A DNA stretch of 64,000 nt from Glacieibacterium frigidum. GTDB lineage: Bacteria > Pseudomonadota > Alphaproteobacteria > Sphingomonadales > Sphingomonadaceae. A program made the translations under genes and the position numbers. Each line of letters begins with the position of its first letter. Position 1 is the stretch's first letter. The notes beneath the pieces are model-generated. The model searched no databases, was not told the origin of the DNA, and was given only the letters and a program-made list of their open reading frames with translations. This document shows, one piece after another, positions 61,344-64,000 of the stretch. The stretch is from contig NZ_VJWA01000001.1 in assembly GCF_007097155.1 (NCBI RefSeq), forward strand, positions 186,001 to 250,000, written 5' to 3'.

Positions 61344-61368
61344 TGCCGCCCATCCTGAAAGCGCCAGC

Positions 61369-62298
61369 GTGAGGCATTTCCTCGACCTCGCGACGCCGGG
61401 CAAGGCGGCGCTGCGGACGATTCTCGACGAGGCGCACCGCCGCAAGGCCGCGCGCCTCGGCTGGACCAAGGGCCAGCGCGACGCCGACGCGCCGCTCGAC
61501 GGGCATATCCTCGCGATGATCTTCGAAAAGCCGTCGACGCGGACGCGCTTCAGCTTCGACGTCGGGGTGCGCCAGCTCGGCGGCACCAGCATCGTCGCGT
61601 CGTCGTCGGACATGCAGCTGGGGCGCGGCGAGAGCGTCGCCGACACCGCGCGCGTGCTTGGCCGCATGGTCGATGCGGTGATGATCCGCACCGCGGGCCA
61701 CGACATCGTCGAGGCGTTCGCCGCGCACGCCGGCGTGCCGGTGATCAACGGCCTGACCGACCTCGGCCACCCGGCGCAGGCGATGGCCGACCTGATGACC
61801 GTCGAGGAGCGGCTGGGCCGCCCGGTCGAGGGCACGTGCTGGGCGTGGCTCGGCGACGGCAACAACATGGCGCACTCGCTGATCGAGGCGGCAAGCGTCA
61901 TGGGCTTCGACCTGCGGCTCGGCGTGCCGCACGGCTATGACCCCGACCAGGCGGTCGTCGCGACGGCGTGCGCGCGCGGCGGCTCGGTCGACGTGGTGCG
62001 CAAGGCGGCGCTGGCGGTCGAGGGCGCGCAGGTCGTCGTGACCGACACCTGGGTGTCGATGGGCCAGGCGTCGGCGAAGGACAAGCTGGGCGCGATGAAG
62101 CCCTTCGCGGTGACCCCCGCGCTGATGGCAGCGGCGGGCGAGGGCGCCTTGTTTCTCCACTGCCTGCCCGCCCACCGCGGCGAGGAGGTCGACGCCGCAG
62201 TCATCGACGGCCCGGCGTCGGCGGTGTGGGACGAGGCGGAGAACCGGCTGCACGTGCAGAAGGCGATCCTGCTGTGGTGCCTTGGGAAACTGGGCTGA
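61369..62298 (+). CDS. argF: Ornithine carbamoyltransferase
   Basis: A 309-residue transcarbamylase. The carbamoyl-phosphate motif [10 protein letters not shown] and the ornithine-side motif [11 protein letters not shown] are intact, with D-T-W-V-S-M-G between. It makes citrulline from ornithine. The GTG start fits the family N-terminus R-H-F-L-D-L; an upstream in-frame ATG lies inside argD. The order argD-argF-hslO is common in sphingomonads (general knowledge). Confidence 0.95.
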   Translation: MRHFLDLATPGKAALRTILDEAHRRKAARLGWTKGQRDADAPLDGHILAMIFEKPSTRTRFSFDVGVRQLGGTSIVASSSDMQLGRGESVADTARVLGRMVDAVMIRTAGHDIVEAFAAHAGVPVINGLTDLGHPAQAMADLMTVEERLGRPVEGTCWAWLGDGNNMAHSLIEAASVMGFDLRLGVPHGYDPDQAVVATACARGGSVDVVRKAALAVEGAQVVVTDTWVSMGQASAKDKLGAMKPFAVTPALMAAAGEGALFLHCLPAHRGEEVDAAVIDGPASAVWDEAENRLHVQKAILLWCLGKLG

Positions 62299-62313
62299 CG
62301 TTCCTACTTTAGT

Positions 62314-62419
62314 CGTCATCCCCGCGAAGGCGGGGACCCATAATCACGATCCGCGCTGCCAGGTCGCGCCCTTCACCCACGCTCGGTGATTATGGGTCCC
62401 CGCCTGCGCGGGGATGACG
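62314..62419. repeat. Nested palindromic repeat between argF and hslO (CCCCGC-GAAG-GCGGGG family)
   Basis: Two 34-nt arms (62,314-62,347 and 62,386-62,419) are inverted copies with one mismatch. Each arm contains its own hairpin with a CCCCGC...GCGGGG stem (loop GAAG on the left, CTGC on the right) followed by a segment that includes ACCCATAATCAC. The loop is 38 nt. The right arm ends 11 nt before the hslO ATG, so an RNA hairpin here could cover or expose the hslO ribosome site. Confidence 0.85.
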
Positions 62420-62430
62420 AAAGTGAAGAG

Positions 62431-63327
62431 ATGCTCGAAACCCTCGCCCCCGCCGCCGACCGCTCGCTCGGCTTCTCGGTTGCCGCGCGCAACGTTCGCG
62501 GCCGTGTCGTGCGCCTCGACGCGGCGCTCAACGCCGTGCTGTCGGCGCACGCCTATCCGCAACCCATCGCAAACCTGCTCGCGGAGGCGCTGACGCTGAC
62601 CGCGCTGCTCGGCGGCACTATGCAGGACGGTGCGGGGTCGCTGACCTTGCAGGCGCAGTCGAGCGGCGGCGCGGTCGACCTGCTGGTCTGCGACTACGCG
62701 AACGGGCAGGTGCGCGGGTACGTTCGCCATGATCCCGAAATGCTGGGCGACGCGCACGACCTGCCGGGCCTGTTCGGCACCGGCCACTTGGCGATCACCC
62801 TAGACGCGAGTGCGACGAGCGAGCGTTACCAGGGCATCGTGCCGCTCGAGGGCGCCTCGCTCAGCGACGCGATCACCGGCTATTTCGAGGGGTCCGAGCA
62901 GCTGCCGACTTTGGTTCGCGTCGCGGTCTCGGGCGACGCCGCGACCGGATGGATCGCCGGCGGGATCCTGATCCAGCACCTCGCGCGCAGCGAAATCGGC
63001 GGCGAGCGCCTCGCGGTGGCGATCGACGAGGGCCGCGCGCACCCCGACTGGGAGCATGTCGTGGCGCTCGCGTCGACCGTGTCGCCGGCCGAACTGACCG
63101 ATCCGGAACTGAGCGCCGAGACCTTGCTCTGGCGGCTGTTCCACGAGGAGGAAGTGCGCGTCGTCGAGGGGCTGGTCCCGGCGCGCGGCTGCCGCTGTTC
63201 GCCCGCGCATATCGCGACGGTGCTGGGCAAGTTTCCGGAAGCCGAGCGAGCGGAGATGCGCGGGGACGACGGCAAGATACGCGTCGACTGCGAGTTTTGC
63301 GCGCGGACGTGGGTCATCGACGTCTGA
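62431..63327 (+). CDS. hslO: Redox-regulated chaperone Hsp33
   Basis: A 298-residue Hsp33. The C-terminal zinc/redox motif C-R-C-S ... C-E-F-C is complete, and the N-terminal domain shows E-A-L-T-L-T-A-L-L-G and the Y-A-N-G-Q-V-R-G-Y-V-R segment. It is activated by oxidation with disulfide formation and unfolding, then holds unfolding proteins. The ATG is preceded by GAAGAG just after the palindromic repeat; the upstream in-frame ATG lies inside the repeat and is rejected. Confidence 0.95.
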   Translation: MLETLAPAADRSLGFSVAARNVRGRVVRLDAALNAVLSAHAYPQPIANLLAEALTLTALLGGTMQDGAGSLTLQAQSSGGAVDLLVCDYANGQVRGYVRHDPEMLGDAHDLPGLFGTGHLAITLDASATSERYQGIVPLEGASLSDAITGYFEGSEQLPTLVRVAVSGDAATGWIAGGILIQHLARSEIGGERLAVAIDEGRAHPDWEHVVALASTVSPAELTDPELSAETLLWRLFHEEEVRVVEGLVPARGCRCSPAHIATVLGKFPEAERAEMRGDDGKIRVDCEFCARTWVIDV

Positions 63328-63329
63328 CC

Positions 63330-63373
63330 CGTCATTCCGGCTCGCCGTCATTCCGGCGAAGGCCGGAATGACG
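63330..63373. terminator. Perfect palindrome between hslO and the outer-membrane gene
   Basis: CGTCATTCCGGC-GAAG-GCCGGAATGACG (63,346-63,373) is a 12-bp perfect stem with a GAAG loop. It is preceded by a truncated copy CGTCATTCCGGC at 63,330-63,341. It sits between two convergent genes and probably ends both transcripts. The shape (GAAG loop, GTCAT end) links it to the repeat at 62,314. Confidence 0.7.
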
Positions 63374-63393
63374 GACGGGCGCGCGCGGTAGGC

Positions 63394-63960
63394 CTAGAAG
63401 TGGAAGACCAGCGCCGCCGACGGGCGGATGCTCTTCAGGTCGTAGGTGTCGGCGGCGAGGCGCAGACGGACGCCCGAATTGCCGGTCAGGCCACCGAGAC
63501 CAATGGTCTTCGGGCCGACTTCGACGCCGACGCCGTAGATCTCGTTCTTGTCGTCGCCGAAGCCACGCTTGCCTTCGATCCAGCGATAGCCGGCACGCGC
63601 GAAGATCAGGCCGCTTTCACCGGCGCGGAAGCCGATGCGGCCCATCGCGCCATATTCCCACTTGATGTCCTGGAAGCCGCGCGAGCCCTGGCCCTCGACG
63701 CCGACAACCAGCGGCCCGAGCGGAATGTCGACGCCGACGAAGGCATCGACCGCGGGAGCGCGCGCGCTGCCCTGCTGGTTGAATTCGCCGCCGTTGCGCT
63801 TGTTGTCGAAGTCCTGATAGGCGCCGCCGACGCCGAAGTAGGGCTCGATCCCGAAGGCGCGCGTGCCGTCGGGGGCAGTCGCGGTGCCGGTATCCTGCGC
63901 CAGCGCAGGCAAAGTGAGGGCGGCCGCGCCAAGCGCGGCGGCAATGACGAATCTGATCAT
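63394..63960 (-). CDS. Outer-membrane beta-barrel protein (small porin-like)
   Basis: A 188-residue exported protein. Signal peptide residues 1-22 (ending A-L-A-Q), then about eight amphipathic beta strands such as I-E-P-Y-F-G-V-G-G-A-Y, I-F-A-R-A-G-Y-R-W and the last strand A-A-L-V-F-H-F with terminal Phe. This is the layout of an OmpA/OmpX/Omp25-type 8-strand barrel. Start chosen by a GGAAG SD sequence; an in-frame ATG 12 nt upstream is less likely. Function unknown, probably structural or adhesive. Confidence 0.85.
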   Translation of the reverse strand: MIRFVIAAALGAAALTLPALAQDTGTATAPDGTRAFGIEPYFGVGGAYQDFDNKRNGGEFNQQGSARAPAVDAFVGVDIPLGPLVVGVEGQGSRGFQDIKWEYGAMGRIGFRAGESGLIFARAGYRWIEGKRGFGDDKNEIYGVGVEVGPKTIGLGGLTGNSGVRLRLAADTYDLKSIRPSAALVFHF

Positions 63961-64000
63961 CTGAGCTTCCAATCTGGTTGGTCTGCACCCGGTGCCGGGG

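Overview
The window looks like chromosome from a high-GC alphaproteobacterium, most likely a sphingomonad (Sphingomonadales). The clues are TonB-dependent receptors (TBDRs) whose mature N-termini read D-I-V-V-T-A-Q or D-I-I-V-T-G-S, a LigM/DesA-type tetrahydrofolate-dependent aromatic O-demethylase with its own metF and purU, a SpAP/PafA-type phosphatase, and dense 4-nt ATGA gene overlaps. No rRNA, tRNA, CRISPR array, insertion sequence or prophage was recognised.

Bases 1-29,600 are accessory catabolic genes. The first block (1-9,025) has a truncated TBDR, a NodD-type LysR regulator with an amidohydrolase, and a run of MetE-like methyltransferase, benzoylformate-decarboxylase-like TPP enzyme, TBDR, SnoaL-like protein and IclR regulator. 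The second (9,042-14,370) is a C1 module. An alpha/beta hydrolase and the O-demethylase are transcribed leftward. metF, purU and an aromatic-acid MFS transporter are transcribed rightward from the same 93-bp gap. Methyl-THF made by demethylation can be oxidised and released as formate. The third (14,374-19,965) is a tightly overlapped leftward operon: CitE-like lyase, sodium symporter with an N-terminal extracytoplasmic domain, LysR regulator with no ordinary start codon, carboxylesterase. The fourth (20,137-28,428) is a carbohydrate-like operon: TBDR, ribokinase, a fusion ending in a formylglycine-generating-enzyme (FGE)-fold domain, GH127, class III CoA-transferase. A FAD monooxygenase follows on the other strand.

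Bases 29,659-40,556 are mainly housekeeping: priA, a lipoprotein, a small membrane protein, fructose-6-phosphate aldolase/transaldolase, xerC, argB, a SpAP-like phosphatase, radA, cvpA, cysS.

Bases 40,558-51,414 hold the most unusual locus. A leftward operon encodes a 1351-residue multi-pass membrane protein with large extracytoplasmic regions, a 1194-residue protein joining an S8 subtilisin domain to an HExxH metallopeptidase domain, and a ComEC-like metallo-beta-lactamase-fold protein. All junctions overlap by 4 nt. A separate homologous HExxH protein and a 57-residue ORF lie just upstream. I read it as a candidate signal-activated proteolytic (stress or conflict) system. That role is inferred from architecture.

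Bases 51,732-64,000 return to ordinary genes: GST, MFS transporter, acyl-CoA synthetase, small membrane proteins, oxyR, SDR, YdeI-like protein, signal peptidase I, argD-argF-hslO and an outer-membrane barrel. Intergenic spaces here and near xerC carry two palindromic repeat families: one with arms built of 8-bp GCGAAGGC units, the other a CCCCGC-GAAG-GCGGGG or CCGGC-GAAG-GCCGG palindrome.
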